Assembly (NCBI GenBank): GCA_003104975.1
Contig: PQAM01000008.1
Location: 186,001-250,000, forward strand
Direction of reading: 5' to 3'
Source of the DNA: Candidatus Methylomirabilota bacterium
GTDB lineage: Bacteria > Methylomirabilota > Methylomirabilia > Methylomirabilales > Methylomirabilaceae
Length of the DNA: 64,000 nt
The notes beneath the pieces are model-generated. The model saw only the letters and a program-made list of their open reading frames with translations. It ran no database searches and was not told the origin of the DNA. Of this stretch, positions 32,355 to 42,239 are shown in pieces. The position numbers and the translations under genes are program-made. Every line of letters starts with the position of its first letter. Positions within the stretch are counted from its first letter, which is position 1.

Positions 32355-34113
32355 CTTCGCCCCTCGCCTCCGTGGGATCAGGTTGCTTTTCATCTCTCTC
32401 GGCGCGGTCGGCCAGCGGCAGGCTGACGACCACCGCCGTACCCTTCCCGACCCCCTCGCTTCGTACCTCAATACTGCCCTTGTGCTGTTCCACGATGCTC
32501 TGGCTGATGGCCAGCCCGAGGCCCGTCCCCTTACCTACCTCTTTGGTGGTAAAGAACGGATCAAAGGCCCTCGACAGGTCCTCGGGCGAGATCCCGCTCC
32601 CCGTATCCGATACGCACACATCGAGCCACACCTGTTCACCGGCCGATTCGGTGATCCCGCGACGACGATGGGCCTCGATGCGGATCTCTCCGCCGCTCTT
32701 GATGGCATCGAGCGCGTTGGTCAGCAGGTTGAGGAAGACCTGCTGCAGCATCTGCGCATCGGCCATAACCCGGCTCCCATCCGGGAACGGCTCCACGACG
32801 ATCCGTTGGTTTTCGAGGCTGGCCTGGCGCTCAACAAACGACACGGCATGCGACACCACATCATACAGATCGACCAGACTGAAGGTGGGCTCGCGCTGTC
32901 GCGCAAAGTCGAGCAGGCGGCGAACAATCGTCGCCGCGCGGGCCACCTCGTCCTGGATCATCGAGACATACTGCCGCCACTCTGCAAGGGAGGCAAGATC
33001 GCCGACGGCCGCTGTCTCGACACGCCGCTGGAGGGCCTCGGAAAACCCGGCTACCGAGGAGAGGGGATTATTCAGTTCATGGGCGAGGCCGGCAGCCAAT
33101 CGACCAAGCGACGCGAGCTTCTCCTGCCGCACCAGCAACTGCTGCGACTGTTTTAGCTCATTATACGAACGGCGCAGTTCCGCATACAGGCTGGCATTCT
33201 CCAGCGCGATGGCGGCCTGCGTAGCCAATGTGATGGCGACGGTCTCATCCTCCTCGCTGAACTCGTCGGCGCCCTGCTTTTCCGTTACGTAGAGGTTGCC
33301 GAGGACCTTCCCTTTTGAGATGACGGGGACACCCAGGAAGGAATGCATGGCGGGGTGGTGAGGCGGGAACCCGTGCGCCCGCGGGTCCGCCATGAGGTTT
33401 GTCAGGCGCAGGGGCTTCCCCTCGCGTACGAGCACGCCCAGAATCCCCTTCCCCACCGGCGGCGGACCGATGGCCTGCCGTGCGGTTTCCTCGATCCCCG
33501 CCGTAATGAACCGACTGAGCCCTCCCTTCCCGTCCAGGACACCGAGGGCGGCGTATTTGGCGCTCATCAACTTGCAGGCCATGTTGACGATGCGCTGCAA
33601 CACCTCTTCAAGTGAGAGCTTCGCGCTGAGGATCATCCCGGCCCGCACAAGCATTCGAAGCTGATTTATCTCGCGTTTGGTTGTTCGCTCCCTTTCCTCC
33701 ACCCACGTCAGCGTGATCAGGGTCTGAAGCCGGTGCGCTACGGGAGCGTAGAGGTCGACAAGTCCGGACAGACGATCGACGTCTCCCCGATACGTTCTGA
33801 AGAGCGATTGCCTGCACACATCGTGCAGTATCGCCAAACGATCGACGATCTGTTCCGGGGTCCGGCCTCCAAGCACCCCCTGCCGCGCTCTCAGATGGGC
33901 ATAGGCCATAGCCGTATTGTACTTCCCGCTCTCCAGGCACTCCTGAAAGACAGCACAGAGCGTGCTGGATTCGGTCTCTATCTCCTCAAGGGTCAGGCCC
34001 TTGAGGAGACCTTGCACCCGCATCCGACGAACCCACTCTCGCCGGAGCGCGTCGCCGTGCGCTGAGAAGTGCCTGACGAGCTCGTCATGCAGTGCAGTCG
34101 ACTTTCGAATCAT
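32347..34113 (-). CDS. Sensor histidine kinase with RsbRD-like and GAF domains
   Basis: A 588-aa cytoplasmic kinase. Residues 5-125 resemble the RsbRD N-terminal helical domain (FSAHGDALRREWVRRMRV); 165-320 form a GAF domain (KLSLEEVLQRIVNMACKLMS, HSFLGVPVISKGKVLGNLYV). The HisKA box is SLGRLAAGLAHELNNPLSSV with the phospho-His near residue 355. HATPase motifs follow: LNLLTNALDAIKSGG (N box), VSDTGSGISPED (G1), FTTKEVGKGTGLGLAI (F and G2). No transmembrane helix, so the signal is cytoplasmic. It phosphorylates the downstream NtrC-type regulator. ATG 34113 is used with GAGGCG upstream. Confidence 0.88.
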   Translation of the reverse strand: MIRKSTALHDELVRHFSAHGDALRREWVRRMRVQGLLKGLTLEEIETESSTLCAVFQECLESGKYNTAMAYAHLRARQGVLGGRTPEQIVDRLAILHDVCRQSLFRTYRGDVDRLSGLVDLYAPVAHRLQTLITLTWVEERERTTKREINQLRMLVRAGMILSAKLSLEEVLQRIVNMACKLMSAKYAALGVLDGKGGLSRFITAGIEETARQAIGPPPVGKGILGVLVREGKPLRLTNLMADPRAHGFPPHHPAMHSFLGVPVISKGKVLGNLYVTEKQGADEFSEEDETVAITLATQAAIALENASLYAELRRSYNELKQSQQLLVRQEKLASLGRLAAGLAHELNNPLSSVAGFSEALQRRVETAAVGDLASLAEWRQYVSMIQDEVARAATIVRRLLDFARQREPTFSLVDLYDVVSHAVSFVERQASLENQRIVVEPFPDGSRVMADAQMLQQVFLNLLTNALDAIKSGGEIRIEAHRRRGITESAGEQVWLDVCVSDTGSGISPEDLSRAFDPFFTTKEVGKGTGLGLAISQSIVEQHKGSIEVRSEGVGKGTAVVVSLPLADRAERDEKQPDPTEARGEDG

Positions 34114-34283
34114 GAATGTACGCCTCAGTAGCCCCTTCGGGAATGGTTCACACCTGTCATCTTCCGACAACAGATGCGTCCTGTCCCCATCGATGGAGAA
34201 CGGGATGAACGTCGGGTTGACACACCGATCGAAGACCTTTATGCTCCTATCCTCAATGCGGCTGCCGCGGAAAAAGACACAAT

Positions 34284-34838
34284 ATGAAGCTTATCGAACA
34301 GATCCTCAGTACAAAGGTCGTCTACGCGGGGCACTATCTTTCGACCGAACGACAGACGGTGATCCTGCCGAACGGGCGGCAGGCGATCCGCGACATCGTC
34401 CGTCCTCCCGACGCGGTGGCTGTCGTGCCGATCGATAACGACGGCCGAATCTATCTGGTTCGGCAGTACCGGCCGGCCATCCGGCGGGCTATCTACGAGA
34501 TCCCTGCCGGGATCATCGATCATGGTGAACGTCCTGTGGCAGCCGCCCGGCGGGAGTGCGAGGAGGAGATCGGGCTGCGCCCGCGCCGGCTGCTCCGACT
34601 GTGCACCTTCTACTCCTCGGTTGGCTTTTCCACCGGTTCTATCCGGCTATTCCTCGCTCAAGGGCTGGCAGCCGGCCGGAACAGACGCCACGACGATACC
34701 GAGTTTCTGCAGGTCCATGTAATCCCGTTCGAACAGGCCTATCGCTGGGTCTTGTCGAACACGATTGTCGACGCCAAGAGCATCATCGGAATTCTCTGGG
34801 CCAAGCAACGGCTTGACCTCCCCACCCGTTCGGGCTGA
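34284..34838 (+). CDS. Nudix hydrolase (ADP-ribose pyrophosphatase-like)
   Basis: A 184-aa protein. The Nudix box AGIIDHGERPVAAARRECEE then EIGL is complete at residues 74-97 (G-x5-E-x7-RExxEE-x-G). VVPIDNDGRIYLVRQYRPAI and IYEIPAGIID before it are typical of ADP-ribose/nucleoside-diphosphate-sugar pyrophosphatases. It clears ADP-ribose-type metabolites in the cytoplasm. The last residues (PTRSG) are encoded by a dispersed palindromic repeat, so the natural C-terminus may have been altered. It is divergent from the kinase-regulator operon. Confidence 0.85.
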   Translation: MKLIEQILSTKVVYAGHYLSTERQTVILPNGRQAIRDIVRPPDAVAVVPIDNDGRIYLVRQYRPAIRRAIYEIPAGIIDHGERPVAAARRECEEEIGLRPRRLLRLCTFYSSVGFSTGSIRLFLAQGLAAGRNRRHDDTEFLQVHVIPFEQAYRWVLSNTIVDAKSIIGILWAKQRLDLPTRSG

Positions 34839-34888
34839 GCCTGTCGAAGCCCCGTGTGTGCACCCTTCGACAAGCTCAGGGTGAACGG
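34826..34888. repeat. Palindromic repeat at 3' end of Nudix gene
   Basis: CCGTTCGGGCTGAGCCTG...TCGAAG (34826-34849) mirrors CTTCGACAAGCTCAGGGTG-AACGG (34864-34888). A shorter relative lies at 12761-12795. It contains the Nudix stop codon and may act as a terminator or RNA stabiliser. Confidence 0.75.
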
Positions 34889-34946
34889 AATGTGTAAACG
34901 AATTTAAGCATCAGCACACTGGAAATATTCAGTATGGCCCTGCTCG

Positions 34947-35849
34947 TCACTCGCGACCCAGAAACTCCAGGATCGCTCGGTTGGTCGGATCAGGCGTCTC
35001 CCACATCGGGATATGCCCGCTTTCTTTGATGACGACCAGGCTGGAATCCCGGATGACGGCGTGAAGTTGCCGTCCGACCTCCACGGGCAATACCTCATCC
35101 TGTTCGCCCCAAATGATCAGCGTCGGCTTGCGCAACGTTTCCAATATCCGGGCATACCGACCGACCTCGTCGGCGTGGCGCACCGTCGAGGCCAACACCC
35201 GTGCCGTTCCTGCGATACGACTGATCCGATATTGTCGTTCGACGACGGCGTCGGTGACCAGCCGATGATCGTAGACGATCTGCGTGAGGGCAGTGCGCAC
35301 CATGCGACGGGTTCGAATCGCAACAGCCAGATACGGCAGGAGCGGGACGTGACGGATCGCGAGGAACCCGCGCAGGAGACGATTGCGAACGGCAGCCACC
35401 ACCCGCGGGGGGATACTGTCGATCAGGACGAGCTTGCCGACACGCTCGGGATGAGCCAGGGCGAACGCCCAGGCGATCCCCCCACCCATGGAATTCCCGA
35501 TCAGATCGGCTGTCCTCACGCCGACCTGGTCCATGAACTGCCTGATCATCTCGATAAAGAGGGACGGCGCATACTCAACCCGCGGCCGATCCGAATAGCC
35601 GTATCCGAGGAGATCGGGGATGTACAGGCGGTACCGTTGTGACAGCGCCGCAACCTGCCTTTCCCACATCCAGATCTCTCCCCCAAGACCGTGAAGCAAT
35701 ACCAGCGGGGGCCCTTCGCCGGTAGCGACATACGCGACCGTCCCCCTGTCAATCCGCGCCGCGCGCGGTTCGAGGGTCGGATTCCAGTCAAAGGTTGCCG
35801 GCCGGATCGGCCGCCGGACATCAGCCGTTGCTGTCGCGTTCCCACCCAT
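34947..35849 (-). CDS. Alpha/beta hydrolase
   Basis: A 300-aa protein. Oxyanion segment VLLHGLGGEIWMWE near residue 50, nucleophile elbow DLIGNSMGGGIAWA near 115, acid in IIWGEQDEVLPVE near 245 and His in ESGHIPMWE near 274 make a full Ser-Asp-His triad. The best resemblance is to meta-cleavage C-C hydrolases and haloperoxidase-like esterases; substrate unknown. ATG 35849 is used (GATAGGG upstream); a further start at 35954 would add an Arg-rich 35-residue stretch. No signal peptide, hence cytoplasmic. Confidence 0.8.
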   Translation of the reverse strand: MGGNATATADVRRPIRPATFDWNPTLEPRAARIDRGTVAYVATGEGPPLVLLHGLGGEIWMWERQVAALSQRYRLYIPDLLGYGYSDRPRVEYAPSLFIEMIRQFMDQVGVRTADLIGNSMGGGIAWAFALAHPERVGKLVLIDSIPPRVVAAVRNRLLRGFLAIRHVPLLPYLAVAIRTRRMVRTALTQIVYDHRLVTDAVVERQYRISRIAGTARVLASTVRHADEVGRYARILETLRKPTLIIWGEQDEVLPVEVGRQLHAVIRDSSLVVIKESGHIPMWETPDPTNRAILEFLGRE

Positions 35850-36030
35850 CGAGACCCTATCCGTCTCTGCCTCCTCCCTACGGCGTGTCGTCGGATCGAT
35901 GCCATGGCTTCGGCGCCGAAGGCGGAAGCGAAACAAAACAGTTGCAGAGATCACAAGAATGTATTAGCATCACCACGTTTTTTTGTCCACCCTCTCCTTG
36001 GTGGACACCGGCAAGACGGTACCTCTATTG

Positions 36031-37239
36031 ATGCGCTTTATACTGCTTCGGTCGATTATTCTCGCGATACTGGTCGCATCGCAGCTCTATCTCTTCGTCA
36101 GAGGAGATCGAGCACTGAAACGATTCCCCTGGAACTCGCGATACAAGGCGCTGCTCCGCCTTATCCTGATCGGGTTCCTTACATCGACGCCGATCATCTA
36201 TCTCGCCTTCGCCTTTCGATGGGCACCGCTGGAGCATCCATCTCCGCTGATCCTCTATACGGTGATCTATCCGGCCGCCGTCTGGAGCTTCGGATCGCTG
36301 TTTTCATCCGCGTTGCTGCTCGTAGCGGGTCTGGGTGGCCGATGGGTCATATGGATCCGCGCCGCCATCGCTAAACCGACCGGAACATCTGCGCCTATGC
36401 CGTCGTACGATTCCTCGCGCCGGATATTCATGCAAACCTCGTTAGGCGCGCTGGCCGCAACACCTGTATTGATTTCAGGCTATGGGGCCGCCTACGCAAG
36501 CAATGGGTGGGAGGTGGAGGAGGTGCATCTTCCCTTGAGCTCGAACCGGCCCTTTAGTCCCCCGCTCAAGGTTGTCCAGGTGTCCGATATTCACTCCGGC
36601 CTCTTCATGACCCCCGCTCAGATGCGCCAGTGTGCCGAGGCGATCCGTCGACTGGAGCCTGACCTGTTTGTGCTGACGGGGGACTTCATCGCGAATTCGG
36701 CAGCCGACCTTCCCCCCTGCATCGAGGAGATGGCGCGGGTTGAGAGCCGGTATGGGAGTTTCGCCGTCCTGGGTAACCATGATCTTTGGTACGGCAAGCC
36801 GGCGCAGATCATCGTCGCCTTCGAGGAAGCGGGAATCTCGGTTCTTCACAATGCGCACCGAATCGTCGACACCGAAGGCGGCCCTATTGCCATTGCCGGT
36901 ATCGACGATCTGCGCGTCGGCCGACCCGATCTTGACGGGGCGCTGGACGGCCTGAATCCGACAACCCCGGCGATCCTGTTGTCTCATCGTCCCGAGATCT
37001 TCCCTCAGGCCGCCGCTCGCAACATCGCCCTCACCCTGTCCGGCCACTACCATGGGGGGCAGATCAAGCTGAGTGCGCTCGGACTGAGCGTCAGTCTGGC
37101 TCATCTGCTCAGCTCATACCCGGAGGGGCTCTACCGCCAGGGGCGCTCCCACCTGTACGTCAACCGCGGCCTCGGGACCACCGGCACTCCCGTCCGCGTC
37201 AACGTCCGTCCGGAGATCACACTCTTCCATTTGACCTAA
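36031..37239 (+). CDS. Membrane-anchored metallophosphoesterase (YkuE-like)
   Basis: A 402-aa protein. The first 130 residues hold four membrane helices (LLRSIILAILVASQLYLFV, LLRLILIGFLTSTPIIYLA, LYTVIYPAAVWSFGSLF, ALLLVAGLGG). A Tat-like SSRRIFMQTSLGALAA (about 138-153) separates them from the catalytic domain: VVQVSDIHSG, LTGDFIA, AVLGNHDLWYG, ILLSHRPE and LSGHYHGGQI, the five motifs for a two-metal centre, facing the periplasm. ATG 36031 is preferred over TTG 35983. Substrate unknown; family members hydrolyse phospho(di)esters, some UDP-sugar lipids. Confidence 0.82.
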   Translation: MRFILLRSIILAILVASQLYLFVRGDRALKRFPWNSRYKALLRLILIGFLTSTPIIYLAFAFRWAPLEHPSPLILYTVIYPAAVWSFGSLFSSALLLVAGLGGRWVIWIRAAIAKPTGTSAPMPSYDSSRRIFMQTSLGALAATPVLISGYGAAYASNGWEVEEVHLPLSSNRPFSPPLKVVQVSDIHSGLFMTPAQMRQCAEAIRRLEPDLFVLTGDFIANSAADLPPCIEEMARVESRYGSFAVLGNHDLWYGKPAQIIVAFEEAGISVLHNAHRIVDTEGGPIAIAGIDDLRVGRPDLDGALDGLNPTTPAILLSHRPEIFPQAAARNIALTLSGHYHGGQIKLSALGLSVSLAHLLSSYPEGLYRQGRSHLYVNRGLGTTGTPVRVNVRPEITLFHLT

Positions 37240-37339
37240 GGGCGGCGGATGGGACAGACGGCCTGGTCGTGAATGGGGGCGTTCGTACAGGACAGCGGAC
37301 AGGCCGAGCGCCTTGGAATGACCTCCAAGGTGTAGCCCG

Positions 37340-37702
37340 CTATCTGGAAAAGATCATCTTCAGCGAGATCAGGAAGAGCGCGGCCCCGAACAGCTTTTCC
37401 AGTACCGAGTTGGACAGGCCGACCGCCAACCTGGCGCCGAGTAATCCGCCGACAAAGAACCCGACACAGATCAGGCCGGCTACTCTCAGGTCAACATACC
37501 CTTTGCTGTAGTACGTCCATGCCGCCAACAGGCCGATAGGCGGCACCAACAGGGCCAAGGTCGTGCCCTGGGCCTGATGCTGCGACAATCCGAACATGAA
37601 AACCAGCACCGGGATGATGATCACGCCCCCGCCGATCCCGATCAATCCGCTGAAGATTCCCGCAACCACCCCCAGAAGCACGTAGAGCAGTGTCTCCGAC
37701 AT
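37340..37702 (-). CDS. TauE/SafE-type permease, short form
   Basis: A 120-aa membrane protein with four helices. LLGVVAGIFSGLIGIGGGVI near residue 10-29 is the signature of TauE/SafE half-domains, followed by VFMFGLSQHQAQGTTLALLV and a Gly-rich helix FFVGGLLGARLA. Family members export or import sulfite and other organic or sulfur anions; single-domain forms act as dimers. ATG 37702 is preceded by GAGG; an in-frame start at 37843 would add a non-membrane stretch. Confidence 0.8.
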   Translation of the reverse strand: MSETLLYVLLGVVAGIFSGLIGIGGGVIIIPVLVFMFGLSQHQAQGTTLALLVPPIGLLAAWTYYSKGYVDLRVAGLICVGFFVGGLLGARLAVGLSNSVLEKLFGAALFLISLKMIFSR

Positions 37703-37960
37703 GCGCACCATCCTCGAATGAGCCGACGCCGAACGCGTCCGAGCCGCACGTTCCCGCGCTCTATAATCAGCGGCCCAACGCCACGAAATTGTACAGTCCC
37801 CCGCTTGCGAAAGGCAAGCGCTTTCCACCCCCACTTCCCCCACGCATCGGATGTGACCCGCAACACCGGTACAACGTAGTATAATTTAGTTGGTGTGGGT
37901 CGACAGGCGAACGTTCGATAAAACCAGGGTGACGGATGATCCTGGACAGGAGGAGCGATC

Positions 37961-38500
37961 ATGAGACGACGGGCAAAGATCGGTACAGGAACGACGATAC
38001 TACTGCTCTGCTGTCTGCTCGCGGCTGCCCCCGTGTGGGCGGCGTCGGCCGCAATCGGCGGTGCACGCCCGGCCGGGATCAACGCGGCGAATGGGTCGAC
38101 CGCAATTGTGACCGCTCAGACGATTCCCTCCTCTTTTGCAGAGGTTGTTGCTGCCTTTACAGCCAGCCCAACCGCCGGGGGATTGGGGGATGCGATCGCG
38201 GCATCACGCGACACCTTCTCGAGTGCAGAGACGATTGAGTTCAACGGCGTCCTGCTGGAATCCGGCTTAGCGGGGACTACGCGGAACCTGGCGCTCTATC
38301 TGTTTGACCTGAGAGGAGGGCTGGCCTCGGGCCCTTTCTTGCTCAATAATGTCGTCGCTCCTGACGACCGAACGGACTTTTTCATGTTGCAGGAACCCGG
38401 ATCGCTGGGGGTGACAGGGCGATTTAATTGGGTGATGACGATCAGCGATGTCTTTGGGGGGTTTTTCGTGACCGGACTGCACGGTATTGAGATCCAGTGA
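37961..38500 (+). CDS. Hypothetical exported protein
   Basis: A 179-aa protein with a signal peptide (TTILLLCCLLAAAPVWAASA) and a beta-rich mature part (ETIEFNGVLLESGLAGTTRN, GRFNWVMTISDVFGGFFV). No Cys in the mature chain and no recognised family. GGAGGAGCGATC directly precedes the ATG. It stands alone between divergent and convergent neighbours. The ending FVTGLHGIEIQ resembles other secreted unknowns but gives no function. Confidence 0.6.
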   Translation: MRRRAKIGTGTTILLLCCLLAAAPVWAASAAIGGARPAGINAANGSTAIVTAQTIPSSFAEVVAAFTASPTAGGLGDAIAASRDTFSSAETIEFNGVLLESGLAGTTRNLALYLFDLRGGLASGPFLLNNVVAPDDRTDFFMLQEPGSLGVTGRFNWVMTISDVFGGFFVTGLHGIEIQ

Positions 38501-38559
38501 GGCGGGGCGATACGTCGCGATCGGCCGTACGCCTTGAACGAATCGGCAGCGGTTGGCAG

Positions 38560-39555
38560 TTAGAGGTTGGCCGTCTCGATCTCGACCTTTGCCTTGGCTC
38601 GGACCTGACGAACCCAGTCGGCGAATACCTGCTCCCGCTTCCTTTGCAGAAGCCCACGGCTGAACTGGGCCTTTTCGCGTTCGAAGTCCGCAGGGCTCGG
38701 ATCTTTCCGATCGATCACGCGGAACAGATAGCCCCCCTTTGCGCTCGCGATGATCGGGCTGATCGTCCCCCTCTCCATCGCCAACGCCGCCTCCTTGAAC
38801 CTCTCCTGGTCCGGTATCTGTGGGAGGTTGCGATCCCATGAGAAGAGGTCGCTGACCACAGGCCTGAGCCCGGACGCCTTTACGATCTCATCCCACGATT
38901 GTTTTTCCTTCACCAGTGTGGCGACCTTTTGGATCGTAGCCTGTTGCGTCTTAGGATCCGAGAACGACAGGTACTCGACCTTGACGGAGGCTCGGTTAAA
39001 GCGAAACGCCTCCCACGCCTCATTTGGCAGGAGGTGAACTCCCCCCTTCACCCACTGCTCGACCCTGCGCAGCAGGAGATCCTCGCGCAGACTCTCCTCG
39101 AACGCCTCCGGGGTCAGACGCACCGATTGAAGGGCCTGGAGATATCGGTCCCGCTTAAAGCCTGTCGCGTCGCTGAAGGCCGGTATCGTCGTGATCTCGG
39201 CGACCAGTTCGTCCGGACTGATCACGATCCCCAACCGTTTGGCCTCTTGAAGGAGCAAACGGCGTCCGACCAGCGCCTCCACAACCTGTCCCTTCAGGTT
39301 CAGTTGATCGAGGATCTTTTCACTGAACTTATCACCCAACTGCTCTTGGTACTGACGATATTGACGCTGGTAGGCCTGCTGATATTCCGTGTAAGGGATC
39401 TGCTCGCCCTCGACGGCGGCAACGGCGTTCTGCCGACCGGGCCCCGATGTGGAACGAAATCCCCAGACAAAAAAGGTGGTTCCTACAAAGGCCGCGATCA
39501 CCAGCCACAACGTCACCTTCAGCACATTGCTATACCCTCGCATTCGCTTCAGCAC
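38560..39555 (-). CDS. SurA/PpiD-like membrane-anchored periplasmic chaperone
   Basis: A 331-aa protein. One N-terminal membrane anchor (LKVTLWLVIAAFVGTTFFVW, residues 11-30) places the rest in the periplasm. Residues 50-170 form a SurA_N/PpiD_N domain (VEGEQIPYTEYQQAYQRQYR, QVVEALVGRRLLLQEAKRLG). The C-terminal part (MERGTISPIIASAKGGYLFR) matches the second half of a parvulin domain, the first half being poorly recognisable, so chaperone rather than isomerase activity is likely. GTG 39555 is chosen: GGAGG lies 5 nt upstream and the protein then begins LKRMRGYS as PpiD relatives do. Confidence 0.78.
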   Translation of the reverse strand: MLKRMRGYSNVLKVTLWLVIAAFVGTTFFVWGFRSTSGPGRQNAVAAVEGEQIPYTEYQQAYQRQYRQYQEQLGDKFSEKILDQLNLKGQVVEALVGRRLLLQEAKRLGIVISPDELVAEITTIPAFSDATGFKRDRYLQALQSVRLTPEAFEESLREDLLLRRVEQWVKGGVHLLPNEAWEAFRFNRASVKVEYLSFSDPKTQQATIQKVATLVKEKQSWDEIVKASGLRPVVSDLFSWDRNLPQIPDQERFKEAALAMERGTISPIIASAKGGYLFRVIDRKDPSPADFEREKAQFSRGLLQRKREQVFADWVRQVRAKAKVEIETANL

Positions 39556-39733
39556 GGTTCCCTCCATCATGTTCCCATCATCCACCTATCGATCTAATAT
39601 AGTGATTTTTATGCTATCGCATTGTCGGGGCCGACGCAACCCCCTTTATGGTGCGGGCGGGATGTGAATTCCGGATATCACTTGTATTGTGCAGGGTTCT
39701 ATGCTAAAAAAATCTGTATTTTTGTATGCGTAG

Positions 39734-40810
<1,077 letters not shown>

Positions 40811-40899
40811 CGGTGGTCTGCCGCAGGCTTGCCGATCGTGTCGTCTTCGCGGCACACTTCTCGCCGCTCTCCACCGCTCCGTAGGCAGTACAGACAGCC

Positions 40900-41763
40900 A
40901 TGACCCGACTGCTGCTTCGATATCGACGGATACTCGTTCTTTCAACGGCCCTGCTCCTGGCCTTCGTCCTGATGACGTTGCAGGCACGCAGCGGGGGCTC
41001 CGTCGCGCTCACCGCAAAACAAATCCTCCTCACCTCGATTTCGCCGTTCCTGCGGATGATGACCAAGAGCGTCGATGTCACCACCATGGTCTGGAATGAG
41101 TACGTCGATCTTCGTCGGGTTCGCCGTGATAATCAACTGCTGCGGGAAGAGGTTCGGCAACTTCGTGTCGAGTTGGGAGAGCTGCGCGAAACCGCCCTGG
41201 AACACGCCCGCTTGAGCCGTCTTCTGCAATTGGACGAGCGGGTGGAGACGAAGGCGGTCGTCGCCAGGGTGATCGGCAAAGACACGACCAACTGGTTCAG
41301 ATCGATCCTGATCAATATAGGCACAAACCGGGGAATCCGGCGTCATATGGCGGTCGTCACCAATGAAGGACTGGTAGGGCGGGTGGTGGAGGTGACGGCG
41401 CTCTCGTCCCGGGTACAGCTTATCACCGATCCGGAAAGCGCGGTCGGCGTGCTCATCCAGCGAAGCCGCGCCATTGGGGTCGCGGCGGGAAGCCAGGACG
41501 GGGCCATTCGAGTCGAGTATCTGCCGTTGATGGCCGACGTGGCCGTCGGGGATCGGATCATTACCTCCGGCATGGGCGGCATCTTTCCGAAGGGTATCCC
41601 CGTGGGTCAGGTCGTGCGGTCAAGCCGCCCCACAAACGCCACGTTGTTCCAATTGATTGAGGCGCAGCCCTACACCGACTTCTCGAGCCTGGAGGAGGTG
41701 ATGGTGCTTACACGACCGCCGGCAAGCGGTCTGCCGTGGGCTCGCGAGGAGCCTTCGCCATGA
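40900..41763 (+). CDS. mreC: Rod-shape-determining protein MreC
   Basis: A 287-aa bitopic protein. One N-terminal membrane helix (ILVLSTALLLAFVLMTLQ), a coiled coil at residues 65-100 (LRRVRRDNQLLREEVRQLRV), then the periplasmic beta-barrel pair (AVVARVIGKDTTNWFRSILI, GLVGRVVEVTALSSRVQLIT, VGDRIITSGMGGIFPKGIPV). It links MreB to the PBP2/RodA synthase. The stop overlaps the mreD start as ATGA. Confidence 0.95.
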   Translation: MTRLLLRYRRILVLSTALLLAFVLMTLQARSGGSVALTAKQILLTSISPFLRMMTKSVDVTTMVWNEYVDLRRVRRDNQLLREEVRQLRVELGELRETALEHARLSRLLQLDERVETKAVVARVIGKDTTNWFRSILINIGTNRGIRRHMAVVTNEGLVGRVVEVTALSSRVQLITDPESAVGVLIQRSRAIGVAAGSQDGAIRVEYLPLMADVAVGDRIITSGMGGIFPKGIPVGQVVRSSRPTNATLFQLIEAQPYTDFSSLEEVMVLTRPPASGLPWAREEPSP

Positions 41764-42239
41764 TGATGTTTCTGCCCGCGCTCCTGGCCGTCTGCCTGCT
41801 CCAGACCGCCATCGTCCCCCACCTCGCCATCGGCGGAATTCAGCCGGACCTCTTTCTTGTCCTTCTCTTCGGAGTGAGCCTCTCGGTCGGACCGGAACCG
41901 GCGTCCGTTGCCGGCCTGCTCATCGGACTGTATCAGGACTCGCTGTCGGGCGCGCCCCTTGGCCTCAGCGCATTCACCTTAAGTCTGATCGGCTTTCTGG
42001 TGAGCGGATTGAGCGAGCAGGTCAAGACAACCCAGCCGGCCTGGCGATTTGTGCTGCTCTGCCTGGCCGGTCTCTTGTCCGGGCTTATCACGCTCTTGCT
42101 CCTGCGTTTCTTCCATGCGCCCCGCCCTTTGGCCTCCGCCCTGCTATGGACCGCACTTCCCGGAGCGCTCTACACCGCGATAGTCGGGACCGGACTGCTC
42201 GGTATGCTGAGGCCGAAGACCAACAGGGGTGTAGCCTGA
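41760..42239 (+). CDS. mreD: Rod-shape-determining protein MreD
   Basis: A 159-aa integral membrane protein with about five helices (MFLPALLAVCLLQTAIV, LFLVLLFGVSLSVG, FTLSLIGFLVSGL, FVLLCLAGLLSGLITLLLL). PDLFLVLLFGVSLSVGPEPA then SVAGLLIGLYQDSLSGAPLG is the family signature. Part of the elongasome with MreC. ATG 41760 overlaps the mreC stop, and its own stop TGA shares a base with the next start. Confidence 0.93.
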   Translation: MMMFLPALLAVCLLQTAIVPHLAIGGIQPDLFLVLLFGVSLSVGPEPASVAGLLIGLYQDSLSGAPLGLSAFTLSLIGFLVSGLSEQVKTTQPAWRFVLLCLAGLLSGLITLLLLRFFHAPRPLASALLWTALPGALYTAIVGTGLLGMLRPKTNRGVA